Shown: piece after piece, positions 33,838-46,800 of the stretch
Layout: each line of letters starts with the position of its first letter
Numbering within the stretch: the stretch's first letter is position 1
Assembly: GCA_038501195.1 (NCBI GenBank)
Contig: JBBPUQ010000003.1
Location: 4,680,501-4,744,500 of the forward strand
Direction of reading: 5' to 3'
DNA length: 64,000 bases
Source: Nemania diffusa
Lineage: Eukaryota; Ascomycota; Sordariomycetes; Xylariales; Xylariaceae
Program-made: the position numbers and the translations under genes
Notes under the pieces: generated by a model
What the model saw: the letters and a program-made list of their open reading frames with translations, nothing else
Told to the model about the DNA's origin: nothing
Databases searched by the model: none

Positions 33838-35100
33838 TGTAAGACAAGTATTCGATTCCAGCTTCGACAGATGGATACCTAGGCAGTACAGTTAGTTAAT
33901 ATTTCTATAGAAATAAGTTAAGCGTCTTCGAAATTTTAGGTAATGTATTTATAGTTGTGGTGGAATTCAACAAGTTCTTCGTCTTAGTATACAATTACTT
34001 ACTTAAACTGGACAACAAGAGTTGAGAGGAAACTGTGCAGCAGAACAGTGCCCTCGGAGAGCTAGATTAAATAGACAAACTGTTAGTACTAGCTGTAGTA
34101 CCAGCCATTTGAGTGTGCCAGACGGATTTGATCGATAATTCGCTTTTTGTTTGTGTGGTGAATATGGTTAGATAATAACTTACTGTGATTAAGGAGAATC
34201 AGAAATAAACAACCAAACGAGCCAGCAACTCCGAATGAGACTCGAAGTTTGCACCTAAAATTGACAAGTTAGATATCGTATTTTCGAATAATCAATGCTA
34301 TTATTATTCAAATGCAGTGGGGGAGAACGTCCTGTTGATCGGGGCAACGGTGCGTGTTAGAAAAGATCAGGTGTAAATGAAACAAACACAGTATAACTTA
34401 CTACCAGAAAAGAGAGTTCCAGAGACTTAAATGGACAGAAAAGTCGTATCAACTCGAACTGATAGCTGTTAGTCGCTCCTTACAATGGGCTCGATTAAGG
34501 TAAGGTGTTCATAGTGGAAGATTTTCCGATCGTTGAAGCAACCAGACCAGACTTTGGCACTGATGAGCAACTTACTGTCTTCAAAGACTGGAGTCGAGAC
34601 ACGAAAATGACGAGAACTCGAAAGAAAGAAAGGAAATCCTGCTTGAATGATCAGCGATTGTAACTCTCCGATAAGTGCAGAAGTAGAACAGAACCCATAG
34701 ATAATACACTGATCTAATATTGATATCTGTGTACTGAGAAGACAGGACGGTACTTACGTGTCTTCGAATCAGGGTTGGTAGCCAGATATCACAATTGACC
34801 CAACTGGCAATATTAAAGCCTATTTAAGATATATTAGCTGCTGATGATTGGCATCAAAGGCATAAGACCGAGGTCCCATCTGGACGGTCGGTTGAAGGGT
34901 CTGAGAGAGAAGCGCGTAGACACCACCAACCCGTCAGAGCAGTGGCTTCATAATGCATAGTGAGACGATGTAGGAGAGGTGTTTTGCTTACCGATTTCAA
35001 GATTGAACGAAGAAAACAAACAAATGAACTTGAAGTCGAATGGCGAGGGCATCCAGTAACGCGCGGTAGATGTATGTGCGACGTCGCAAGCTAGAATTGC
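33838..35100 (-). other. probable 5' leader with six introns
   Basis: Upstream of ATG 33837 the minus strand carries six strong donors, each followed by a plausible branch site and acceptor. The implied introns are 34991-34820 (GTAAGC), 34757-34639 (GTAAGTA), 34575-34459 (GTAAGTT, branch GACTAAC), 34402-34255 (GTAAGTT, acceptor TTTTAG), 34183-34062 (GTAAGTT, acceptor AATCTAG) and 34002-33879 (GTAAGTA, acceptor TGCCTAG). The exons between are only about 54-71 bases each and contain stops in the reading frame that would be needed, so they look untranslated. The two exons nearest the start codon happen to be open in frame with it. Exon edges are hand-called; the 34991 intron acceptor is the least certain. 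Confidence 0.6.
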
Positions 35101-36723
35101 TTCACTGCGTCGACAGATGTGTATCAAGTGAACCTATGCGAACAAATCCCAAGATAGATAGAGTTCGATGATGAGAGAGAGGCGCTTCGGGTACAAGAAG
35201 TGTTGCTATGTTATGCTGACCACGCGTGGTCTGGGATGGTTGCTGGGAAGGTAGAGGTGAATCAGCTGCGTTTTTTCCAAACTTCGCGTATGCAGATACA
35301 ATGATACGCGGAAAGCCCTGACACTTAGGTGATATTGATTGTAACATGAAGGCTTGGAGATATGTTCTCTCTGGAGTGAGGAAATGGTAGTAGGGGCAGC
35401 TGAGGGTGTGGTGTTTGGGATGCTGGAGAAGCAGGGTAGGATACGTGGATGGCAGTACCGGTATGACACTTTTCACATAAAAACCCTCCAACTCGAAATA
35501 TCTACAAGAGATTAAGAGCTGAAGGCTATCTACGTGTGTGTATCTTGTGTAATGCTTGAGTGGTTGTGTTGACAGGAGAAGAGTTGGATGGATGTACTGG
35601 AGAGGATTTGGATGGATGTTTTGTGTATGAAGAGTAGGAGAAGGAAGGAAGAAAATGTGAAGTGGGTGGTCCAGATCTAAGTAGGTACTGAATACAGGAG
35701 AGCTATTGAGCTGCGCAGAGTAACAGGGCAGGAGCCAGTACAATAAACAAACATTGGCCACTAGCATCTATTTAAAGCGGATCACCAACCTCGTCGGCGC
35801 GGTGAGGGTTGGAGAATGTTGGCGACAGGTGGAGTCATGGTGAATGTGTCACGAAGCCGGAAGTATGGGAGGTTGTAACGGCGATCTTTCACAGCATATC
35901 CTAGAACACTAAGCCTCTATAGCAGAACAATGTCTTCCATATGATATCCGAAGGCTCTAGGATGTAATAGTCCAGCCATAATAACAAGAAAACATCATGA
36001 CATTAATATATATCACTTACAATGTGTCGGTGGCGGTTAATTTAGCTTCAGGGGCTTCGAATTGAACATCTATTCTACCTGGTCGGTTAACATTGTTGAC
36101 CAAGTTCACGGAGAGGATAGAGTCAAAAAGCCTACTAACTTCACAAATTATCTTAGATTAGTTTCACTATAGTAGCATGATCAAAGTTGTTCACGTTAGT
36201 TATTTCACAATTGTGGGATCAAACTAAGGACGAGAAAAAGAAACTGTGAAGTGTCTATATGCTTGGGCTTCTTGGGGATGAGAACAAACGAAAAGGCCAA
36301 AATACTAGTACATTGAGAGTGACATGATCATACAGTTCATCTATGCTATGAACAGTTAGACTCGAGTGTGCTACTTGAACATACGCACTCACGGAGATGA
36401 TAATCTAGGGGATGGAGTTGAATAAGTCACGTGATGGCATCGGAACGCAACTCTATCGGCTTGGGGCCTTGGTTGAATGTCTGGGAATTCCTCCCTATGC
36501 TAGAATTCCGCTGATAGGTAAAAGTTAATCTTGGGAAAAGGGATCAACTTTAGTTCTGAGAATCACCTAGTCTCCTCAAGGTTGTTTTGTCTATAGAAGC
36601 TTTATATGTGCGAAATAGATAATAGGGGCTTTCTTAGTGTACTAGAGGAAAACAGTGTTTGCATTTCATAAGAAATTGCCTAATAAATGCATCAGTAGTA
36701 TTTTCCTAGTTAGTTTCCCAGCC
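35101..36723. other. intergenic, pyrimidine-biased on the minus strand
   Basis: The minus strand from 35770 to 35100 is strongly C/T-rich, so it opens a 221-codon frame full of His, Pro, Leu, Thr and Tyr. I read this as promoter or leader sequence of the multi-intron gene, not a protein. 35770-36723 shows nothing further and includes the 3' flank of the esterase. Confidence 0.45.
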
Positions 36724-38367
36724 TCAATTTTCATCTTCTATGTTGGAGTAGTTAAGAGGCAACTCAATCCCATCACACTGGTCAAGCTCGCTGAAGGAAC
36801 TTTGGATGCTTGGCCACTGTAGGGTTCGTTTTGTTATCTGATCCTTTGTGGCAGGCTTCCACACTCCATTGCTTTCAATCTGTCCGAGTGTACTTGTGTA
36901 ACCTCTCGCTCGAAGGTAGGCTAAATCCCGATTGGGGTCATATGTCTTTGCAAATGAGCTGAATGAATCAACAACAAATTGCTGGAAAGGCAAGTCGAAG
37001 TCATCTCTCATGGGCAGGCTCTCTCGCGCGAGGTTGCCGAAGAGATAGTAGATTTCCCCTGAGTGACACTTGAAATATTCTCCATTTGGATCTCCAAAGG
37101 GATGGGATTTTGATCTTGGTGGCTCACAGACATCAAGTTTTGGGTAACCGGTAGTCTGAAATGTGCGGTTGAACTCGTAGTAATAAACGGGGCTGAACCG
37201 GCCATTTAAAAGGCCGGCATAGACAGTCGCCTGGTCGGCGCACCTGAAAATGCCGTCTGTAGCCAGGCGAGCGGTTGCGTTGAATAATGCTAGAGTTTTA
37301 TTTGCAATTTGTGGAACTGGGAAAAGTGTTGCCGAAGGGGTGCTAAATCCCAAGCCTGTAAGGTATGTAGACTGATTCGCTGTTTGTGGATACCCGATGA
37401 AAGCGGCACCGTCGTCTCGAGTTGTACCCATCATTAGGTGAAAAGGGAGCTTTGGACCTTGAAGTTCAAGTTCGTCAGAGACAAGATAAGTGCCGTCTAC
37501 AACTAGATAAGATGCCACAGGAGAAACTTGGCCCAAAGTAGCTGTCTGGATAGCCCGAAGACAATCGACCTGGGGAGCAGCATTTGTGCAATTGGTCAAC
37601 GCAAGAATTTGGTTCCCTGCAGTTTCCAGTTCTTGGTCGATTGTCATATACTTTGAATATGACGTGCCGTAGTTAATACCACCAAGGTTACTGACAGGAA
37701 TAGCTGCTGCAAATTTCCCAACGGCCTTCGGGGATGCCATCATTGCTCGAACGCTTGCTGCTCCTGCAGATTGGCCGAAAATCGTGATTGTATCCGGATC
37801 ACCGCCAAATTTGACAATGTTCTTTCTTACCCAATCGAGCGCCGTGATTTCTATAACAGCCTCTTTAGTCATAACATCCATGAAAACAAGGGGATTCCTA
37901 TGACGGTATGTAGAAGTAAATAAATTCAGGCTCTTATGCAGGTTGTGCTTGTTGTAGATCTGTTATAGATAGGAATTTAAAAGAACTTGGTAGTATGGTT
38001 TTGAGATTACTTACGATCAGCCAGGCCAAAATTCCCTTTAGTTACCCCATCTTGGAGTGCGAGAAAGCCAAATGTCCCTAAGCGATAATTGATAGCGACA
38101 ACAACGACATCGCTTCTAGACGCCAAGTTGCCTCCATCGAAACTTTCATTGTTTGCTGTACCTCCTGTGAACGCTCCACCACTGTAAGCCAGCCTTGATT
38201 AGCAGTAGATTCCAAACTTCCCAGTCGAATTTAAAAGGGTGATAAGGAATCTTGGTATCAATGAAGAACATAATCAGAGAGCTTCTGGTGAGAGAGAAAT
38301 CCTATGACGAGACATTTCGAGGTATTATTTGATCAGAGGTCAAAAATTGAACGTACTGTATCCAGAA
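36724..38367 (-). CDS. carboxylesterase/lipase type B, 5' end missing (partial)
   Basis: Readable exons are 38367-38357 (fragment), 38181-38015 and 37850-36724. Across the junctions the text runs FWIHGGAFTGG (oxyanion-hole region), then SDVVVVAINYRLGTFGFLAL, GNFGLADQITALDWVRKNI and GGDPDTITIFGQSAGAASV, with the nucleophile Ser in GQSAG. The acid is probably Asp in TTRDDGAAF, where Glu is more usual, and the His is in CHSGEIYYLFG. The reading ends in a normal stop. The two introns (175 and 164 nt) are longer than others here. Everything coding for the usual ~100 residues before FWIHGG is absent: upstream of 38370 the frame stops at once, and by about 38450 the sequence becomes almost pure A/T. 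The family hydrolyses carboxylic esters and is often secreted. The remaining frame has no stop, but without its amino end the gene is probably inactive. Confidence 0.85.
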
Positions 38368-41300
38368 CTATTTTTTTGTTGTATAGAATTATGTGACAGT
38401 ATAAGTGGGACTAGTGGGGCAAGCCCAAAAAGTCGGGTTATAAGCTCCACTTAAGTAAGCTTATTTAATAAAAAAGCTTAAAAAGAAGTTTTTATAAAAG
38501 TTTTTTTATTATTTATAATATTATTTATTAAAACTATTATTTATTATAAATATTTATTATTATAAATAAATAAAAAAAATTATAAAATTAAAACTTAAAT
38601 ATAAAATATTAAATTTAATTTTAATATTTATTAAAAATATATATATATATATAAAGCTTAAAAATTAAAAAGTTAAAATAATTAAAATATTTAATAAATT
38701 TTATTTTAATATATAATAATTATAAATTTAATTTATTTATTAAATTAATGTTTTTTTTTATTAAATATTTTTAATTTTTATTATTATAAATATTTTTATT
38801 TAATTTTATTTTTATATTATTTTAAATTTATTTTTTGTTTTTTATATATATTTTTTTATATATTTATTATATTTTTTAAAAAAATTTAAAAAAAATTAAA
38901 ATAATTTTAAAATTTAATTATAATTAATTAAAATAATATAAAAAATTTAAATTTTAAATTATAAAATAAAATATTTTAAATTATATTAATTTAAATAATA
39001 ATATATTTATATTTAAAATTAAAATTAAAATAAAAAGTTTTATTTATAAAAATATTAAATAAATTTTTTTATAAAAACAAATTAATTAATTTAAAAAAAA
39101 ATCTTAAAAAATAAAAAGCTTTAAATAATAATAATTTTATAAAATATATTATATAATTAAGTTTTAAAAAAACTTAATTAATAATAACTAATATTATTAT
39201 AAAATTTAATAAATTTATTAAAACTATAAATAAAACTTTATATATATATATATATATATATATAAAGATTTAAAATAATTTATAAAGTTTAAAGTTTGTT
39301 TTTAAGTTTTAAAGTTTTATATTAATTTATATATATTATTTATAAAAGAAAATATAATTAAAAAAGTTATGTATAAGTTATTTATTTATATATATATATA
39401 AACTTGTAAATTTTATAAATTTTAATAAGTTTTTTTATTTTTTATTTATTTAGTTATTTAATAAAAAACCTAATTAAAGTAAGTAATAAAAAGTTTTAAT
39501 ACTTTATATAATTTATATTAAAACTTATTTTTTTTATTAATAAATATTTATATAAAAATATATATAACAAAAAGTAAAAAAAAATTACAAAAATAATACT
39601 TAATAAAATATTTATTTTATATTTTTTGTTTTTTACAAAAGTATTATAGTTTGTGATTTATTAATGCATAAATAAAAAAAATATTAAATGTTGTTATATT
39701 TTACAATATTTTGCTTTAAAAATAACTATATTTTATTTTAACTTAAACTAAATTACAAAGTATAATATTTTTATAAAAAATAAAAAGTATAAAAAAAATG
39801 TTTTATTAAATTTTATTTTTTATTATATATATTTTTATAAAAATATTTATTAATAAAACAAGTAAGTTTAATTATAAATTATATAAAATATTAAAACTTT
39901 TTAAAAATAACTATATATATATTTTTTAATATATATATATAAGTTATATTAAATTGTTAATTTAATAAAAACTTATATTAATAAAGTTTAAAAATATATA
40001 ATTAAAATTTAAAATTAATTAATTTTAAACATTTAAAAATAATATTAATATAAATATTTAATAAAAAAAAACTTAATATTAAATTTAACTTTATAATAAA
40101 TAAATTTTATTTATTAATATAAAAATTAAATAATTGTTTATAAAAAAATAAAAAAATATTAAATATTTAATATATTTAAAATTATAAATAAATATATTAT
40201 TTTTAAATAAACTATTAAATAATTTATTATTTTATTTTAAAATAAATTTTTTATAAAAAATAAATGTTTATATTAAATTAATTTAAATAAATTTTTAAAT
40301 AGTTTATTTAAAAAAATAAATTAAAAGTTTTTTAAAATATTTTTAAAATTTATTATATTTTAAATAATAAAATTTAAAAATAATTTTAAAAAAAACTATA
40401 AAAAATAAAACTAAAGTTTTTAATATTTTTATAAATAATATATAAAATATATTTATTTATAATATTTTTAAATATATAAAATTTTTTAATATATAGTTAT
40501 AAACTTTATAAAAAAAATTTAATAAAAATATTTTTTATAAAAAATATAAAAAAAATTAAAAAATAATAAATGTTAATTTAGTTTTATATAATTAATTATA
40601 TATAGTAAAACTAAAACAAAATATAATATTATAATTATATAATATTATTATTATTTTTATATTTAAAAAAAAATCTTTATATATATAATAAAATATAGCT
40701 AATTATTTAATAAATAAATAATAAATTATATAAAAATCTTTTAAATATATTATTAATTATAACTAATATTACTATTTTAATAATTATAAACTTTTTTTTT
40801 AATTATAGTTTTTTTTATATATATATATTTTTTAATTTTTTTTTATATATGTTTTTGTTTATATATATAATTTATTAGTTAAAACTAATATTTTTAATAT
40901 TTAATTTAATATTTTTTTTTAATACATTAATTAAAATTTTTTTTTATTAATTTAATATTTTTTAAAAATTTCTTTTTTTTTATATAATTTTTATAATAAT
41001 ATAATATTAATTATAAATTAGTTTTTTTATATTATATTAAATTTAATTAAATAACTATATAATAAAATTTAAATTAAAATATAAAATTGCTAAAACTTAT
41101 AATATATTTAATATTTTTAAACTTTTTTAAAAAATTATATAAAAAACAATTATATTATTAAATTTATTAATTATTTTATATAGTTTATTAGTTAATATAT
41201 TTTTAATTATTTATTTATATTTGTTTAAATTTTAAATTAATATTATTTTATATATAAGTTTTTATAATTAATATAATTAAAAATTTAATTTATAATATTA

Positions 41301-42965
41301 TATTTAATTATTTATAAATAAATTATTTATAAAAATAAAAAACTTTATATAATATAAATTAAAAAATATAAATATTAATTTATAGTTATAATTATTAATT
41401 TATTATTTAATTTATTTATTTAAAATAATTATATTAATTTTTTATAAATTAATAATTTAAACAATAATAAATAAATTATATAAAGTTTTTAATTAATAAA
41501 TATTGCTTATATATATATTTTAAATATATTAAAAAATATATTATTATATAAAATCTTTTATATAAAAGTTAATTTTAACTAATTATATAAATTGATTTTT
41601 TTAAATTAATATAATATATTTTTTTATAAATATAATTTTAATATTATTAAATTTAATTAAATTGTTTTTGTTTAAAATTTGTTTAAATTTAGCTTTAAAT
41701 TTTATTATATAAAATTTAGCTTTTTTTTTAACTAAAAATTTTAAAATTATAAAACTAAAAATATTATTTATTTATAATTTAATAATATTAAATTTTTTAA
41801 AACTATTATTAATAATTAATAAATAAAAATTATATAAAAAAATAATTATTTTAAATTTTTAATAATAATATTTATAATATATTTTAAATTAATATAAGTT
41901 TAATTTAACTAGTTTATATAATAATTATATAATTTATAATATAATTTTTTTAAAATATACTTTTGTTTTTAATAAAAAAAAAACAACTAAATAAAACAAA
42001 AAGTTATTTAATGTTGTAAAAAATTTTTAGCAAAATTTTATAGTTGAAATTAGTAATTTTGCTTTTTTATTTAAAAATAATAAGTTATTAAATAGCTAAA
42101 AAAACTTTGAAAACAATTTTTTAACTTAAATAAAAAAAATTTTCTATTTATTTAAATATAGTTTGTTTAATTTAGCTTTAATTATATATATATAACTATA
42201 ATTAGTTAAACTAGCTATTTTTATATATAAACTGCATTAATATATATTTATAGTTTATTTTTATTATTTATAACATAAACTATTTATCGATTATTTTAAT
42301 TTATATTTATTTTATATAAAAACTAAAATAATAATTAAAAATTAATAGTTTTTATTAAATAATATATAAAATTTAATAATTAATTAAAATTAAATAAATA
42401 TAATAGTAGTAATAATAGCTACAATTATTTATAACTAATATAATAAATAAATAAAATATTTGCAATTATAATTAATTATATAGCTATTATAATAAATAAA
42501 ATAAATAATTAAACTATATATATTTTTATATAAGTTATTTTAATTATAACTATTTATATTATTGTTTATTTATATTATTATTTATATTATTTATTTATAT
42601 TATTATTTATATTATTATTATTATAATTTTTATTTATTAATAATATTATTATATTTTATAATTATTATTAATTTTTTATTATTTTTAAATTTATTATATT
42701 TTAAACTGTTAATTAGCTATTTTTTTAATTAAAAATATTAATCTTAATATAATTTTTAAACTTTTAATAAATTCTATATTTTTATTTTTAATAAAAGCTT
42801 TATTATTTATTATTATATTTAGTTAATATTATTAATAAATATATTAACTTTTTTATTAATACTTTTTTAACAAAAAATAAATTAATTTAAAGTTAATATA
42901 ACAAAGTTAAAATTTATAAAACTTATTAATATAATAAATTAATTAACTTTAAATTTAAAACTATT

Positions 42966-43863
42966 AATGTTTTAATTAAACAATTTTAATATTTTAAACT
43001 TATATAAAAAATATTAAATAATATTAATAATAAATAATTATATAATATTAAAAAGCTAATATAATAAAATATATTTATTTTAAATTATTGTTATAAATTA
43101 ATTAATATATAAATTATTTAAATAAATCAATTATAATAAATTTTAAATTTTAATCGATTTTAATATTAATAAATTTAATAAAAAAAAAGTTAGTAATAAA
43201 AGCATATATTGTTTTAAAATTAAATAAAATATAATAATTAAATTATATTATTTTTATTAATATATTTAAAACTAAATTAAATAAAATAATTATATTTTTA
43301 AATATATAAATATAATTTTATTAATTTATTTTTTTAAATATATTTTAAATATATATTAACTTTTTTTTAAATTTTTTAAATTATTATATATAACAAAGTT
43401 TAATTAAAAAAACAATATTAATTTAAAAAACAAAATATTAAATAGTAATATTTAAAAAAATATTATATAAAAATATTATTTAAAATAATATAACTTTAAA
43501 TTTTAATATTTTAAATTGTTTATTATAATATATTTTTAATAAAAAATATTAAATAGTAATATTTAAAAAATTATTATATAAAAATATTATTTAAAATAAT
43601 ATAAATTTAAATTATAAATTTTAATTATATTATTAAAGTTTATAAAATATATTATATTGTTATTTAATTAAATAAAATAAATATAAAATATTATAATTTA
43701 TAAAAAAGTATTAATATTTTTATTATAAAAACTAAAATATTTATAATTAATATTAATATTGTTAATATTATAAATAATGTTTTAATTAAATAATTTTAAT
43801 ATTTTAAATTTATATAAAAAACATTAAATAATATTAATAATAAATAGTTATATAATAGTAAAA
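42966..43863. repeat. diverged direct repeats, about 810 bp apart, in the AT block
   Basis: A segment at 42,966-43,053 recurs at 43,776-43,863. Of five differences seen, four are transitions. Matching continues in patches downstream (about 43,085-43,330 against 43,870-44,090, and 43,613 against 44,138), so a larger unit was duplicated before mutation. Within it a 66-base segment at 43,434 is repeated at 43,544. Confidence 0.65.
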
Positions 43864-46800
43864 ATTTAAATAAATTATTAAAACAAATTAATTATAATAA
43901 TATTTAAATATTTATTAATTTTAATATTAATAAATTAAACAAAAATAAATTAATAATATAAGTATATTTTTTTTAAAATTAAATAAAATATAATTATTAA
44001 ATTATATTATTTTTAACAATATATTTAAAATAATATTAAATAAAACAATTATATTTTTAAATATATTAATTTTTTTTGTTATTATATATAATAAAATTTA
44101 TTATTTGTTAAATTTATTATTTTAAAAATATTTAAATTATAAAGTTTAATTATATTATTAAAGTTTATAAAATATATTATATTGCTATTTAATAAAAAAA
44201 GCAAAAAAGCTTATAATTAATAAAGTTATTATTAATATTATATTTTAATAAATTATTATTAATATAAATTTTTAAATATTTAATATTTATAAATATTTAA
44301 TATTTATAAATATTTATATTTTTAATATTTTTTATATTGTTTTTAAATTTTAATTTTTTTTTAATATTATATTTATATATAGCTAAAACAATAAAATAAA
44401 AAAATATTAAAACATTTTATAAATTATTATTAAATTAAATTTTGCTATTAATTTAATAATTTATTAACTAAACTTAGTTTAATTTATATTATTTATAATA
44501 ATAAAACTATAAATAAATAATAAAAAAAAGTAATTAATAATAATTTTTAAATTTAAATTTAAAAATAAAACTAATAAAATATATAATTAAAAACTATTTT
44601 TATTAATAAAACTTAAAATTTAATATTTACAAAATATAAATATAAAATAGTTTATTTATTATTTATTATATTTATAATTATTAAATTATAAATAATAAAT
44701 AAAAAAAAATATTATTTATAAGTTTTAATAATAAAAAATAAAAACAACATATATAATTAATAATAAAAATAAATATATTAATTAATAATTTTAAAATAAT
44801 AATATAATAATAAAAAAGTTTATTATAGCTATAAATAAAAATTAAAATAAAATTTACATTTAATTATATTTAAAATTTACAAAAATATAATATAAATATT
44901 AATTATAAAAACATTTTTGTTTTATTTTATAAAAAGATTTTTAGTTTTAATTTATTTATATAAAAAAGATTTATTTAAAAAAACTAAATAAATAACTTAA
45001 AAAAAGTTTAAAAAATTTATTAACAAAATAAAACTTAATTATATAAATTATAATATAGCTATAAATTTATAATTTATTATTTATATTATTATAATATATT
45101 TTATAACTATATTTTTAAATATAACTTTATATAAAATTAAATTATAAGTTATTTTATTTAATTTTATATTTATATATTATTAATTTATTTATTTTTTTTA
45201 TTTTATTTATTACTATTTTTATTTTAAACAGAAAATATAGTTATAAATAATATTTTAAATCAATTAAAATAAAAAAATAAAAACCTTTTAACTTTATTAG
45301 TTGTAATAATTAAATATATATATTAATAAAGTTTGTTTTTTTATTTATTTATTTAATAATAGTAAAAATATAACATTATAACTTTATTTTTATATTTTAT
45401 ATTTTATAATTACAAATATTAAAATTAAAAAATAGCTTTTTTTAATAAATAGTTTAAAATATAAAAAAAATGTTAATATATAAAATATATTTAATAAAAT
45501 TGAAATTATTTTTTATAAAAAATTATATAGTTTAATATTTTTTATTATTAAAAAAAATAAAAAATATATAAAAAGTAGCTTTATAATAATAAATATATTA
45601 AAAACAATTTTATATATATAAATATTAAAATTAAATATAAATTTTTTAATTATATATTTTATATTATTAATTATTTTTAGTTTTTAATATATATTATTAA
45701 TTATAACAACTAGTATTTTTATTATTAAAAAAAATAAACAAATATTTTTATTATATTAAAGTTTATAATTAAATTTATTATTTATAAAATATTTTTTTTT
45801 ATATAATTATTAATTAAAATATATTTTAATAAAAATATATATAATAATTAATTATATAATAAAACAAAATTTAAAACTATTTAAATATTTAAATTATATT
45901 TTATTATATTTAATAATATAATTATTTTTATTGTTTTATTTAAAATAATATTACTATTATTTATTATTTTTATATTTAAAATATTAATATTACTTTTTAT
46001 TTATTAATTTATTTATAAATAATTAAACAATATAATATGTTTTATATTTGTTATATATATTTGTTTATTTAAAATAACTATAATAATAAACTTAAATTAA
46101 AATTAATATTTAAAATAATATTTATTTTTTTATATTTTATTTTATAATAGTTAAAAATAATTGCTAGTTTTTATATAATTAATTTAAATAATAAATTTAT
46201 TAAAATATAATATTAAATTTTTTTTTATAAATTTAAATTAATAAAAGTTATTATATAAAATAATAATAAATAGCTTTTTAAAATTAAAATTATTTTGTTT
46301 TTATATTTGTTAAAACTATAAATTAATTTTATAAAAGTTAATTATAAATATTATATTATATTTATTTATTATTAAAATATTAATAGCTTTTTAATTTTAA
46401 TATTTTATTTTTAAAAGTTTTTTATTTATAATAATATTATTTTTGCTATTTATTAATTTTAAAACTATAAAACTTAATATAAAATATATAATAGTTTTAT
46501 TAATATTAGTTTTTATATAATTAAATATAATAATAAAATATATATAATTTCGTTTTTTTTTTAGTTTTAAAACTACTATAAAAATTTAAATTATTTAGCT
46601 TTTTTTAATATTGTTTTTATTTAATAAATAAAATAATATTTATAAACAAAAGCTAATATTAGTTTTTTATTAATTTTTAATATTAAAAATAACAAAAATA
46701 TTTTTATAATAATAGTTTATTTTATTTAAATGTTTTAAAATTAAATCGAAAATAATTATTTGTTTATAATTTAACTTATGTTTTTTTATTATTATATTAT

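Noticed and set aside
35102..35767. 221-codon minus-strand ORF
   Set aside because: Its composition (His, Pro, Leu, Thr, Tyr) simply reflects a C/T-rich strand. No domain or homologue is recognised, and it lies just upstream of a spliced leader.
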